DNA from: Streptomyces coacervatus
GTDB taxonomy: Bacteria > Actinomycetota > Actinomycetes > Streptomycetales > Streptomycetaceae
Length of the DNA: 64,000 bases
Direction: 5' to 3'
Assembly: GCF_029223485.1 (NCBI RefSeq)
Contig: NZ_JARHTP010000016.1
Span: 1 to 64,000, forward strand
Under the pieces are notes generated by a model that saw only the letters and a list, made by a program, of their open reading frames with translations, was not told where the DNA came from and did not search any database. Numbering within the stretch: position 1 is the stretch's first letter; the number at the start of each line of letters is the position of its first letter. A program made the translations under genes and the position numbers. This document shows, piece by piece, positions 8,902 through 17,422 of this stretch.

Positions 8902-8935
8902 GCCGGGTTCCGAATCCTGAGATCCGGAACCCGGC
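8902..8935 (-). terminator. Perfect 11-bp hairpin
   Basis: GCCGGGTTCCG (8902-8912) pairs exactly with CGGAACCCGGC (8925-8935) around a 12-base loop. It lies 19 bases past the stop of the gene ending at 8954 and is best read as that gene's terminator. Confidence 0.7.
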
Positions 8936-8953
8936 CGCCAGAGCAAGGAGCGG

Positions 8954-9832
8954 CTAGTCGATTTCCCCTACTCCGGCGCCGCGGTACACAAGGTCTTCTC
9001 GCACGGCGTCGAGCGACGCCGTAAGCGCGCGCCATTCCTTCAGCGCGACGTCTTTGGCCCGCTGCACCTTCGAAGAGGAGTTGAGAGGCCCTCCGTACAG
9101 CTCTTGGGCGGCCCTGCCCATAATGCCAGCGCGCCCTAAGTCGGTCGCCTTTTCGGCGATGGCGAGAACACTGCGCAATGCGGGATACCCGCTGCCGTCA
9201 CCCCAAGCAGTGCGAAAGATGATTTCGCCGAGGCCCGACAGATAGGGAGCGGACGCAAGAGTGGAGAGTTTGTCGGCGCGCGCAACGCCACGGATCAGCT
9301 GCACTCCGGGCGCAGCGTCGACCCCCCTCGCGTATGCGTCCAGCCGGTACCCGTTCCTAGCAGCCGCATCCCTTACCGCCCAGTACTGGATCGCCTTACG
9401 GGTCACGACGATCGTCTCTCCGTCGCGCCGCACGTACTGCCAAGCAGACGGTTCGCGCGTTGCCACCCACACCGCTGCAACCTCGCAGTTCACTATGATC
9501 TCGCGAAGCCGCTTCGCAAACATCAAGACGGCGTCCTGCGCGACATCGTCGCTCACATCGTCTGTGCCGTACAGCGCGCTCCCATTCCGCGCAGCTGTGC
9601 TGCTGCCATCCATCCGCTTACGCGACCGAGTGGAGTCGACGGCACGACAATATCCACGCGCCGCCTTTTGCAGATCCCTGAAGTCCTCCGGCGTCACGCG
9701 CTTCATGTCATCTGCCGTAACGTCCGCACCTCGACCAGATTTCGAGGTTTCCCTCGAAAGGGATTGGTTCACGAGGATCGTCTCCGATCGCTCCCGGCGC
9801 GCGCCCGATGCGCTGCGCCTTACCAATTCCAT
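8954..9832 (-). CDS. Hypothetical protein with AT-rich promoter region
   Basis: A 292-residue protein if it begins at the ATG ending at 9832 (MELVRRSASGARRERS). An ATG at 9706 (MKRVTPEDF) is an alternative, and neither has a strong ribosome-binding site. The C-terminal 200 residues look properly coding, with VSDDVAQDAVLMFAKRLREI, REPSAWQYVRRDGETIVVTRKA and an alanine-rich helical end. The phrase around VAQDAVLMFAKRL recalls region-2-like helices of sigma factors, but this is too weak to call. It may be phage cargo. The DNA upstream is much more AT-rich than the surroundings, which suggests transfer. Confidence 0.5.
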   Translation of the reverse strand: MELVRRSASGARRERSETILVNQSLSRETSKSGRGADVTADDMKRVTPEDFRDLQKAARGYCRAVDSTRSRKRMDGSSTAARNGSALYGTDDVSDDVAQDAVLMFAKRLREIIVNCEVAAVWVATREPSAWQYVRRDGETIVVTRKAIQYWAVRDAAARNGYRLDAYARGVDAAPGVQLIRGVARADKLSTLASAPYLSGLGEIIFRTAWGDGSGYPALRSVLAIAEKATDLGRAGIMGRAAQELYGGPLNSSSKVQRAKDVALKEWRALTASLDAVREDLVYRGAGVGEID

Positions 9833-10239
9833 TTTCCCGCAATTCGAGAGCAATTCAAGAGGCGAAAGCAAGATTCTTGAGAATTGGGCACCGGCAATTG
9901 AACTGTCCAGGATTGAGTGTTGCGACTCAAAACACCCAACAAAGTCGACCAATCTAGATAAGAGTTCGAAAATAACAAATCATTCACACCGTAGAAGACT
10001 TGCCAGGAATCCCGGATAACTCAACCAGTTTCATATTCATTTTCCAGAACACGCCGGCTTTGTTCCCCTCCCCCTCGCGGCCACCTGCTGACAGAAGACC
10101 TGTCTCAGACAAAGTTGCAGGATGCGCAGGAAGCCCCTCTGGCACCGCTGACCTGCAAGAAGACACGCTCAGGGGGCTACCGCTCAAGCAGGGGGAGGCA
10201 TTGGCAGACCTGTAGGAAGGGTGGACGGTACCCCCAAGT
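9833..10239. other. AT-rich intergenic region
   Basis: About 400 bases without a supported gene. The stretch 9840-10045 is visibly AT-rich for this genome, including TCTAGATAAGAG and AATAACAAATCATTC, and probably holds the promoter of the gene to its left. The remainder to 10239 has normal composition and contains only short frames I do not believe. Confidence 0.5.
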
Positions 10240-11367
10240 TCACAGCACCGCGGACCATTTGCCCCGGGACAAACGGGTCTGTCCGTCGGGCGTGATGAGG
10301 ACATTGGCACCGCGCAGAGGGAGTTCGCCGTGCTGAAGCCAGTAAGCGCGGATCTCGTCGAGCGTGTCCCACAGTCGCCGGGGGCCGCTCTGGTGCACGG
10401 TCGGCCGCTCACTACCCAGAGCCGTCGCCCTTGCCCAGGACCCGTCCTCATGCGCCAGCCACGTCGTATGCCGCTCCCCCATCTCCTCATAGCCGTGGAG
10501 GATTCCCGGCACGGTGATTTCGAGCATGGAAGCCAGATCCCAGGCCTGTTCTGTGTCGATGACGGGATAGGGGCCGGTGTGGATCTCCTCTCCTTCCGCC
10601 GTGCGCGCCATGTCGACCAGGGCATCGGACCGCGGTAGGAAGTCCTCACCCTCTCGAGTCCGCATGAAGCCGGCCCGATCCCACTCGACTCGACCGACGG
10701 CGCTGCCGTCACCGCGTTTGTCCGCCGTCACGATCAACGAGGTGCCACCGATCGTGGTCACAAGCCGCCCGCTCGGCTTGAGCGCAGCCAACCAACTGGC
10801 GGGGATGGGTCGGACGCCGACAGTGGCGACGATGCGGTCGTAGCCTCCGGGCAGTTCGTCGGTGGCGTCTGCGAGCACGACGTGGGGACGCAATTGAAGA
10901 CGCTCCAAGCGCCGTCGGGCGGCGTCGACGAGGTAGGGATCCACGTCGACGCTGGTGACACGATGGTTGCCGAGACGCTGAGCGACCAGGGCGGTGCCAT
11001 ACCCAGACCCGGTGCCGACATCCAGCAGTTCGTCACAGTCGTCGAGGCGCGCGTGCTGGAACATCCGCACGAGCAGGCTCGGCAGCGTGGCCGACGACGT
11101 GGGCATGCCCTGCGGTTGGTCGTCCGGCTTCGCGTGGTCGGCATGCAAGGGGCCGACCCGCGTGATCAGTGAGATGTCCCGGTAACCGACTGCCAGCCAG
11201 GTACGCGTGTCGTCCGCTCCGCGCTGAAGTGCCCAGCCAGCCGGGGTGCGCTGCCACCAGTTGGGGACGAACTGGTGGCGCGGCACCGAGGCAACGGGGC
11301 CACGCCAGCGGGACGTGTGGTGGGTCACGCGCGTCGCGAGTGCGGCGGCATGCGGCTGCCAGTTCAT
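10240..11367 (-). CDS. PCMT-like SAM methyltransferase
   Basis: A 375-residue protein with the SAM-binding motif LLDVGTGSGYGTALVA near residue 115 and the following acidic strand VTSVDVDPYLVDAA. The order VPRHQFVP, then the motif I region and later GGYDRIVATVGV is typical of protein-L-isoaspartate O-methyltransferase relatives. An extra C-terminal 170 residues are not part of housekeeping PCMT, and this long architecture occurs in methyltransferases of peptide-maturation (RiPP) systems. Its ATG overlaps the radical-SAM stop by four bases (ATGA), so the two proteins are made together. The substrate may be a peptide; that is inference from context. Confidence 0.78.
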   Translation of the reverse strand: MNWQPHAAALATRVTHHTSRWRGPVASVPRHQFVPNWWQRTPAGWALQRGADDTRTWLAVGYRDISLITRVGPLHADHAKPDDQPQGMPTSSATLPSLLVRMFQHARLDDCDELLDVGTGSGYGTALVAQRLGNHRVTSVDVDPYLVDAARRRLERLQLRPHVVLADATDELPGGYDRIVATVGVRPIPASWLAALKPSGRLVTTIGGTSLIVTADKRGDGSAVGRVEWDRAGFMRTREGEDFLPRSDALVDMARTAEGEEIHTGPYPVIDTEQAWDLASMLEITVPGILHGYEEMGERHTTWLAHEDGSWARATALGSERPTVHQSGPRRLWDTLDEIRAYWLQHGELPLRGANVLITPDGQTRLSRGKWSAVL

Positions 11368-12251
11368 GCCCAGAAACCGTACGCCGGGTCACAGGCCGGA
11401 GTGTTCGCCGGATCGCAGTCGCCGGAGTCGTCCGGTGTACAACCCCCGCCAAAGGCGACCGGGACTGCACGGCGGGCTTCAGCCCAGCGGGCCCCGGAGA
11501 GGACTTCCTTCAGCGGCTGCTCCTTGACGTTCCCGGTGGGCAGGAAACGGCTGAGGATGCAGCCGTACACCTCGCCGTCCGGGGAGACGGCAACGCGATG
11601 GTGGAAGCAGTGCCCGCACAACTGGTCGACGCCCGGGATCACGGAGGCGCGCTCGGCAGCCCGACCCACCTTCCTCTCCCCGTCCACTTGGATCCGAGTC
11701 ACGCCGAGCGCTCGCAGTTCAGCCTCAGCCTGCTCGACCCGCTGTCCGTGAAGGACTCGTACGATTCCGACCCGCAGTGGGATCCCGCGCTCCAGCGCTT
11801 CGGCGATGTTGGCGCGGATACGGGCGTGGGTCCCCCGGGTGCCCGTGATCTGGTCGTGCTCGGTCGCAGTATCGCTGTAGTAGCTCGTGGCCAGACGTAC
11901 GCCATCCTGGGCCAGGGTCTCCCACAGGATGGGACGGATGTGCACGAGGTTGGAGTACACCTCGACGGCCAGTCCCCGCGAGCGGGCGCAGTCGATCAGT
12001 TCGATCTGACGCGGGTAGAGCGTCGGCTCACCGCCAATGAACTGGATGCCGGGAATGCCGAGTTCAGCGACGGAGTGTACGACCTTCACCCAGCCGTCAT
12101 GGGTCATGGTGCCGGGGCCCGCCTTCGGACCGGAATCGGTGCAGCAATGCCGGCACCGCTGCTGGCAGCGGGCGGTCAGCTCGCACTCGACGGAAAGGAT
12201 CCCATCGGCAGGGGAAGGAATGCGCGCAGACGCGCCTACGACAGTGCTCAC
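11364..12251 (-). CDS. Radical SAM protein with SPASM-like C-terminus
   Basis: A 295-residue radical-SAM enzyme. The cluster-binding motif CQQRCRHC (C-x3-C-x2-C) is at residues 33-40 and is followed by GIPGIQFIGGEPTLYP, the glycine-rich SAM-contact strand. The C-terminus has extra cysteines (CGHC, YGCILSRF, then GGGCTPDDSGDC with a final CDP), as expected for an auxiliary-cluster SPASM or twitch domain. The start is a GTG with AGGAGGG eight bases upstream. It is coupled to the methyltransferase downstream. Such pairs usually modify a ribosomally made peptide, but I found no precursor gene in the 170 bases upstream. Confidence 0.85.
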   Translation of the reverse strand: MSTVVGASARIPSPADGILSVECELTARCQQRCRHCCTDSGPKAGPGTMTHDGWVKVVHSVAELGIPGIQFIGGEPTLYPRQIELIDCARSRGLAVEVYSNLVHIRPILWETLAQDGVRLATSYYSDTATEHDQITGTRGTHARIRANIAEALERGIPLRVGIVRVLHGQRVEQAEAELRALGVTRIQVDGERKVGRAAERASVIPGVDQLCGHCFHHRVAVSPDGEVYGCILSRFLPTGNVKEQPLKEVLSGARWAEARRAVPVAFGGGCTPDDSGDCDPANTPACDPAYGFWA

Positions 12252-12288
12252 GGCGGAACCCTCCTGGTGTGAGAAATGATGAACTGGC

Positions 12289-12327
12289 CCCGCCCCGGCC
12301 GGGGAGCCCTGGGCTGACCGGGGCGGG
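12289..12327 (-). terminator. Hairpin between unknown gene and radical SAM gene
   Basis: CCCGCCCCGG (12289-12298) pairs with CCGGGGCGGG (12318-12327) around a 19-base spacer that itself contains a smaller palindrome. It sits between the gene ending at 12425 and the radical-SAM start, and could end the first transcript or attenuate read-through. Confidence 0.55.
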
Positions 12328-12424
12328 AGTTTGTGTCCCTCTCCGGCCAGCCTTGCGGCGAAGGCTCGGCCCTGGAGAAGGCGATGGAATCGGATGTGCC
12401 CCTGTCTCGCTGAGGCGCAGCCGC

Positions 12425-13117
12425 CTACAGCTCGTCGAGCCTCGCCTTGTGTACGAGGAGGGCCTCGACAGACCGGGCGAGACCTTGTGCGTACCTGGTC
12501 TCACTCGTGAATGTGGAGCCCACAGCGAGTCCAAGACGTCGCCGCGCTTCTTCCACGCCAGCGGTGGCGGGGGCGCTCACGGTGACCTGGACACCCGGTC
12601 GGTTGGATCGGTCCTCGATCTCCGGGATCAGCGCTGTCAGGTAGCCGCGCAAGTCAAGCATCAGGCTCAACATCGCTTGTCGCTCTGGGAGTTCGGCATC
12701 ATCGGCGATCAGGTGCCGAGCGACCGTGAGCATCCCCGCTGGGCTCGCGGCGACGTGCAGGATCTCCTCCAGCGCTCTTCGCAGCGTCGCCGCCCGGGTG
12801 ATGCCACGTTTGGGAGGGACGAGCCAGTACGGACCCGGAGGTGAATCCTTACCAGCGGGTGGCAGTACGACGTAAGCGTGTGTGCCGAGCCGGCGAGTGT
12901 GCGGGACGTCCCAACCTTCCGTGCTGCCGGGCGGTAGAAGGAAGTAGAGGACCGGCTCGGCGCATGCAGGATCGACAGCAACGGCTCCGGGCTGAGCGAT
13001 CCGTTCGATGGCCTGTACGCCGAGATAGCGGCCGACCCGAACGGCATCCCAGTCGATTCCCGCCGGCGTCAACCGCATGCCGGTCGCCCACGTGATGTCT
13101 TCCGCGTTGCTGATCAT
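12425..13117 (-). CDS. Conserved unknown protein, paralogue of 41665 gene
   Basis: A 230-residue protein of unknown function. Its first 120 residues align by eye with the complete protein encoded at 41665-42072: both have WDAVRV, then a DP followed within a few residues by a YFL-PPG motif (LYFLLPPG here, LYFLIPPG there), a G-x-x-x-YVV-P strand, and GPYWLVPP against GAYWLVRP. The C-terminal 110 residues here are extra and helical (MLTVARHLIADD, EEARRRLGLAVG). It lies between an XRE-TPR regulator and the radical-SAM/methyltransferase pair on the same strand. I do not recognise a named domain. Similar sequence strings occur in Streptomyces proteins near XRE regulators, as far as I recall. Confidence 0.65.
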   Translation of the reverse strand: MISNAEDITWATGMRLTPAGIDWDAVRVGRYLGVQAIERIAQPGAVAVDPACAEPVLYFLLPPGSTEGWDVPHTRRLGTHAYVVLPPAGKDSPPGPYWLVPPKRGITRAATLRRALEEILHVAASPAGMLTVARHLIADDAELPERQAMLSLMLDLRGYLTALIPEIEDRSNRPGVQVTVSAPATAGVEEARRRLGLAVGSTFTSETRYAQGLARSVEALLVHKARLDEL

Positions 13118-13209
13118 TTGTTCCGTCCTTCATCGCGCTGTGCGGTGAAGGTAGAAGAAGAGCAACGGCGCGCCCCGAACTGAGAGTTCGGGCGAACCAC
13201 GGGTTCGTG

Positions 13210-14424
13210 TCAGACGAGTTGGAGTCGTTGGGTGAGATCCGTGACCTGACGACGGAATGTGGGGCGGACTCGCTTCTGCAGGTCAAGGATCATGCTGCGT
13301 GCGAGCGCGCTGCGTACAAGGTCTTCGGGCGCAATCTCTTCGAGGTCGAGGAGGTGCACGAGCACCGCGGCATCTTCGCGGCGCAGGTCATGGCACCGAG
13401 CCAGCTCCAGTCCGAACGTGAACTGCCGCTCCCGGCTGGGTAGTCGGCTGGTGTCGATCTGATCAGCCACGCGGAGTCCTTCGACGGCTTCTCCGGCCAG
13501 CATCTCGATACTCATTGCGTGCATCTCGACGTTGGTCGGCCCGAAAACCGTCCATTGGACATTGCCCTCGCCGACCTGACGGGCAAGCGGGGCGGCGTGC
13601 TGCTCAAGCCGCTGCCGCGCTTCCCACCAGCGATGTCGGCGCGCATCGGATACGACCGCGACAAGTTCGAGAGCACCCTCAACTGCCTTGCTCGCGATAG
13701 TGACCGGTGCCTGCCTCAGTTGTGCGACCGCCGAAAGGGCAACGTCCTTGGCCTCGTCGACTGCTCCTGGCTCGTCGTGGGACAACAGGACATGGCCAAG
13801 ATTCCATTGCGCGGCAGCAATACGCACCGGGTCATCGGCACTCTCTGCTGCACGGATCGCCCGATCGGCGACCATCAGCGACAGGTCCAGCCGTCCCGCG
13901 CGGCGGCAGTACGAGCGCAACAGACCGTACAAGTCCGCTGCCACCCGCAGGACTTCGCGCCGTGCCGCAGCGTCATTTCCCGTCCGGTGGGCCCGTACGG
14001 CCAGCTCCACCTCGGTGATCAGATCGGGCAGAATCTCTGCGGCCTCGGTGAACCGAGTCCGTGAGGACTGCCATATCCCCCAGGCCTCTCCCACGCGCTC
14101 CCGCAATTCCGCGGCGTCCGGAGGCTCATCGTTGCGTGGCGGCCCGCATCCCATGAGCGCGCGAGCCACCGCCGGCGCGGCGGTGAGTGGTGCCGTGGGA
14201 CACACGACAGGCTCGTCGGCGAGCAGCGCGGCGACGGGGACTCCGAGCTCTGCGGCAAGGCGGGACAGAACACGGGCGGACGGAACCTTCGTACCGGCTT
14301 CGATCTGCTGAAGGTAGCGCTCTGTGATGCCGCACAGGCCGGCCACGGCCGCCTGGGAACGGTTGCCGTTCTTGCGCCGGTAGTACTTCACTCGCGCACC
14401 AACCGGCAGTGTCGCCGGGTCCAC
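13210..14424 (-). CDS. XRE regulator with TPR-like C-terminus
   Basis: A 404-residue transcriptional regulator. The helix-turn-helix is near residues 20-70, with RSQAAVAGLCGITERYLQQ as the DNA-contact region and VPSARVLSRLAAELGVP closing it. The remaining 300 residues are helical repeats typical of Streptomyces XRE-TPR regulators that often sense a small ligand or peptide. The GTG ending at 14424 has AAGGGGG seven bases upstream and is preferred over the GTG at 14448. It is divergent from the HAD gene and lies upstream of the unknown gene and the radical-SAM pair, so it may control them. Confidence 0.8.
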   Translation of the reverse strand: MDPATLPVGARVKYYRRKNGNRSQAAVAGLCGITERYLQQIEAGTKVPSARVLSRLAAELGVPVAALLADEPVVCPTAPLTAAPAVARALMGCGPPRNDEPPDAAELRERVGEAWGIWQSSRTRFTEAAEILPDLITEVELAVRAHRTGNDAAARREVLRVAADLYGLLRSYCRRAGRLDLSLMVADRAIRAAESADDPVRIAAAQWNLGHVLLSHDEPGAVDEAKDVALSAVAQLRQAPVTIASKAVEGALELVAVVSDARRHRWWEARQRLEQHAAPLARQVGEGNVQWTVFGPTNVEMHAMSIEMLAGEAVEGLRVADQIDTSRLPSRERQFTFGLELARCHDLRREDAAVLVHLLDLEEIAPEDLVRSALARSMILDLQKRVRPTFRRQVTDLTQRLQLV

Positions 14425-14553
14425 TCCTGGGCCCCCTTCCGCAATCACGGCTCCTGGAGTCAGCGTAGAACGGGAAAGGCGCGCTCGAGCATGATCCGTG
14501 CACCCCGACGTGACATCTTGTTACCAGCAGCGGACGGGAAGTTGAGGCTCTCC

Positions 14554-15240
14554 ATGGCATGGCTGGTTCTCTGGGACATCGACCACACCTTGATCGATAC
14601 CCGCGGTGTCGGCCGCGAGCTGTCGGCCTCGGCGTTCGAACGCACCACGGGACGGGCGATGCGTGAGCAGGCGAAGATCGACGGCATCACGGAGCCCGTC
14701 ATCTTCCGCGAAACGGCGAAGCTGCACGGACTGTCGACGAACCGGACGGACTTCGAGCGCTTCGCCGAGGCACTGGCCGACGAACACGTGAAGCGCGCGG
14801 AAGATCTCCAAGTACGGGGTCTTGCGCTCCCGGGCGCCGCAGCGGCCCTGCACGCGCTCGACGCCGCCGGTTTCCAACAGACCGTCGTGTCCGGAAACAT
14901 CAAGGCCGTTGCCGAGCTCAAGCTGCGGGTATTCGACCTCGACCGGCACATCCGCTGGGAACTCGGCGCGTACGGAGAGGACGACGACACGCGCGCCGAA
15001 CTCGTCCGGTTGTCCCTCCAGCGCGCCGGCGCAACTGCCGCGGACTCGGTCCTGATCGGTGACACCCCAGCCGACGTGGAAGGCGCGCACGCCAACGGAG
15101 TGCGGGTGATCGCGGTGGCGTCGGGCCGCAGCAATGAATCAACGCTTCAGGCCGAGGGTGCAGAGGCGGTGCTGTCCGATCTGCGCGATACCGAAGTGCT
15201 CGTAAAACTCGTGCGTGGCGATGACCGGCAATCGAAGTGA
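14554..15240 (+). CDS. HAD-superfamily phosphatase
   Basis: A 228-residue HAD hydrolase. Motif I is LWDIDHTLIDT near residue 6, supplying both catalytic aspartates (D-x-D). Motif II is QTVVSGN, and motif IV is VLIGDTPADVEGA near residue 170. It has a helical cap between motifs I and II, as in beta-phosphoglucomutase or phosphoglycolate phosphatase relatives. The substrate is not evident. The ATG at 14554 is chosen because the motif then begins close to the N-terminus. The group II intron is inserted just after its stop in the opposite orientation, so the coding region is intact. Confidence 0.85.
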   Translation: MAWLVLWDIDHTLIDTRGVGRELSASAFERTTGRAMREQAKIDGITEPVIFRETAKLHGLSTNRTDFERFAEALADEHVKRAEDLQVRGLALPGAAAALHALDAAGFQQTVVSGNIKAVAELKLRVFDLDRHIRWELGAYGEDDDTRAELVRLSLQRAGATAADSVLIGDTPADVEGAHANGVRVIAVASGRSNESTLQAEGAEAVLSDLRDTEVLVKLVRGDDRQSK

Positions 15241-15249
15241 CTGTCGCGA

Positions 15250-17060
15250 GGTCGCGAGGTTCTACGATCCGCACCTCAATGGTCGGGTGGCCCGAGGGAG
15301 TCTCACCCCCGGGCTCCCACAGAACGGAGCGTGACAGTCTCCCGTCACTCCGCTCTTGTCACTCTGATCACCAGAAACACGGCGTCCATGCCCAGTGGGC
15401 GAAGAGCCTGGGATGCCGGCTGGTGATGCGCTGCCAGCACCTGTGGGCTGCCTTGAACGACCGAAATCGCTTGTACTTCTTGCGGATCCAGCGCATCAGG
15501 TAGGCGCTGATACGCCGCAGGAGGGGCAGCAGTTCGGAGCGGTAGAACGCTCCGTAGTACTGCATCCAGCCGCGCACGATCGGGTTGATCCTGCGGGCCA
15601 GTTCGGCGAAGGTGAGGCCGATCCGCAGGTGAAGCCGCCAGGAGCGGACCTCCCCGCTGATCTTCTTCAGGGCCTCCTTGCTGATCGCGGGCAGGAAGTT
15701 GGTGAAGTTCTTCCCCTTCCTGTTCCGCGCTCTGCGGGCTTGGAACGTGAACCCGAGGAACGTGAACGACGTGTGCTCGTAAGCGCCGCGCCGATTCCCG
15801 TCCTTGCAGTACACGATCTTGGTCTTGTCGGGGTGCAACCGCAGCCCGACCTCTTCCATCCTGTTCCTGAGCGCTGTCAGGACCTGTTGAGCCTGGCGCT
15901 CGCTGACGCAGTGCACGACCGCGTCATCGGCATACCGTTCGAACTGGACATCCCGGAAGTTGCGGGCCAGCCACAGGTCGAACGCGTAGTGCATGAACAG
16001 GTTCGCCAGCACGGGCGAGACCGCGGAGCCCTGCGGGGTCCCCCGGTCCCGCTTCTGCAAGGAACCGTCGGGCAGTTGAAGCGGCGCCTGGAGCCACCGC
16101 TTAACATATAAAATCACCCAGACGGCATCGGTGTGAGCCTCCACGGCCTTGACGATGAGGTCCCACCGGACGCTGTCGAAGAACTTCTGAATGTCGAGAT
16201 CGATCACCCAGTCCTTCCTCCAACACCGTGTCCGGCAGCGCTCCACCGCATCCAGAGCCGACCGTCTTGGCCGGTAGCCATAGGAATCCTCGTGGAACGC
16301 AGGCTCCACCCGAACTCCGAGATGCCTGGCCACCACCGTTTGCGCAACGCGGTCGGCGACAGTGGGAATGCCGAGCATTCTTGTGCCGCCACCATGCTGC
16401 TTCGGGATCTCCACCGCTCGCACCGGAGGGGGAAAGTACGTCCCCGATGACATCCGATTCCAGATCTTGTACAGGTTGCCCCGCAGATCTGATTCGAAGT
16501 CAGCGATGGACTGCCCGTCTACCCCTGGCGCTCCCTGATTCCTCTTTACCTCCTGGAACCCCTCCCAGACTTCCCACTTCGAGATCTCAAACGACTTCTC
16601 CGGTGACTTCAACTGGTTCATCGACTCCTCCCGGAGAGCGTCCGGTTGGTCAAACTCCCACAGTCACGAGTGACCCGGCCCCTTCGCTCCACCCCCATTA
16701 CAGGGGCTTCAGCACTACTACGGGCCGGTCCGCCGACATGCCCCGCGCCGGTACTCAGCTCCTCACGGTGTTCGCCGCTTGGAGTGCTCCCTCTCGCGCC
16801 CCCACCGGGATGCAGTGTCGGGGCATGACTTCCCACGTTCCGTACAAGAGCATTAGATCAGACTCACGTCACCTCCATGCCGGACACCGCCTGGCCAATA
16901 AACGGGAACCCGCCAGACTCATCCCGAAGCAAAAGCCATCGCCCCGGTTTTGATGCCACTTGAGTTGGATAACGACACGTCGTCAGTGATTCGCTCGCGC
17001 TCGTCTTCCTGATCCCTACCTGACACTTCAAAGAGTGCCTTTTCCACATCGCTCACCACA
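15250..17060 (-). mobile_element. Group II intron (boundaries approximate)
   Basis: A retroelement made of an intron RNA and its reverse transcriptase on the minus strand. Domain V is visible at about 15289-15316 on the minus strand: it begins GAGCCCGGGG, containing the catalytic AGC, and closes with CUCCCUCGGGCC. A domain VI-like hairpin pairs GAGGT with ACCTC just after it. Upstream of the reverse-transcriptase start (16622-16900) the folded domain I-IV region is recognisable by strings such as GGAGCACTCC and GTAGTGCTGAAG. The 3' end lies within about 15 bases of the HAD stop. A possible 5' end is the GTGAGC at about 17061 on the minus strand, but I could not fix either boundary. Confidence 0.8.
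15368..16621 (-). CDS. ltrA: Group II intron reverse transcriptase/maturase
   Basis: A 417-residue intron-encoded protein. The reverse-transcriptase core includes the conserved PQGSAVSPVLANLF and the catalytic YADD in ERYADDAVVHC. The maturase domain X follows (SWRLHLRIGLTFAELARRIN, then VRGWMQYYGAFYRSE). It ends HWAWTPCFW without an HNH endonuclease domain, so mobility would rely on nascent-strand priming. Its ATG has GGGAGGAG five bases upstream. The frame is complete with all key residues, so the intron may still be active. Confidence 0.92.
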   Translation of the reverse strand: MNQLKSPEKSFEISKWEVWEGFQEVKRNQGAPGVDGQSIADFESDLRGNLYKIWNRMSSGTYFPPPVRAVEIPKQHGGGTRMLGIPTVADRVAQTVVARHLGVRVEPAFHEDSYGYRPRRSALDAVERCRTRCWRKDWVIDLDIQKFFDSVRWDLIVKAVEAHTDAVWVILYVKRWLQAPLQLPDGSLQKRDRGTPQGSAVSPVLANLFMHYAFDLWLARNFRDVQFERYADDAVVHCVSERQAQQVLTALRNRMEEVGLRLHPDKTKIVYCKDGNRRGAYEHTSFTFLGFTFQARRARNRKGKNFTNFLPAISKEALKKISGEVRSWRLHLRIGLTFAELARRINPIVRGWMQYYGAFYRSELLPLLRRISAYLMRWIRKKYKRFRSFKAAHRCWQRITSRHPRLFAHWAWTPCFW

Positions 17061-17238
17061 GTCGCGTCGCCGCTCCCGCAGCATGTGGCGGTTTGAAGCC
17101 TCCCCCCGCAGGGCGGCTCCGAAGGGCCAAATCCTTCATCTCTTGCACAGCATCAATCGCAGCGGCTCTCCTACATTGAGCCCCTCCTCTTGTTCGTGGC
17201 ACACGGCCAATTCCAACCTGAACACGCTGGTCATGGGG

Positions 17239-17313
17239 CTGGTGTGAGTGGTGGGTGGGATTTTCGTGCTGGTCGCAGCACAGATCGCTGGCAGGTGATC
17301 GTCTGTCACGGGG
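17239..17313 (+). repeat. Repeat copy A (degenerate)
   Basis: This stretch resembles copies B (21661-21740) and C (24641-24720, inverted). Shared segments include GGCAGGTGATCGTCTG here against TAGCGGGTGATCGTCTGG in B, and GTGCTGGTCGCAGCACAGATC against the corresponding part of B. It is the most diverged copy. It looks like the end or promoter region of a mobile cargo unit whose best-preserved gene lies next to copy C. Confidence 0.6.
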
Positions 17314-17422
17314 CGGTTCCTGTGGATCCCGTCGAGCAAGTTCGGTTGTTCGCAGGGTCGCTCCCGGGAGAGACGTTTGTCCACGCGGGGTCATGAACCT
17401 GCCGATCGGACTGTAGCCGGCG

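Noticed and set aside
10000..10215. A 71-residue plus-strand frame in the intergenic region
   Set aside because: No ribosome-binding site, unconvincing composition, and it lies opposite to the end of the neighbouring methyltransferase region.
12252..12424. A possible peptide precursor gene upstream of the radical SAM gene
   Set aside because: On the minus strand there is no ATG, GTG or TTG in a frame of useful length; the stretch is mostly a hairpin. I cannot support a precursor here.
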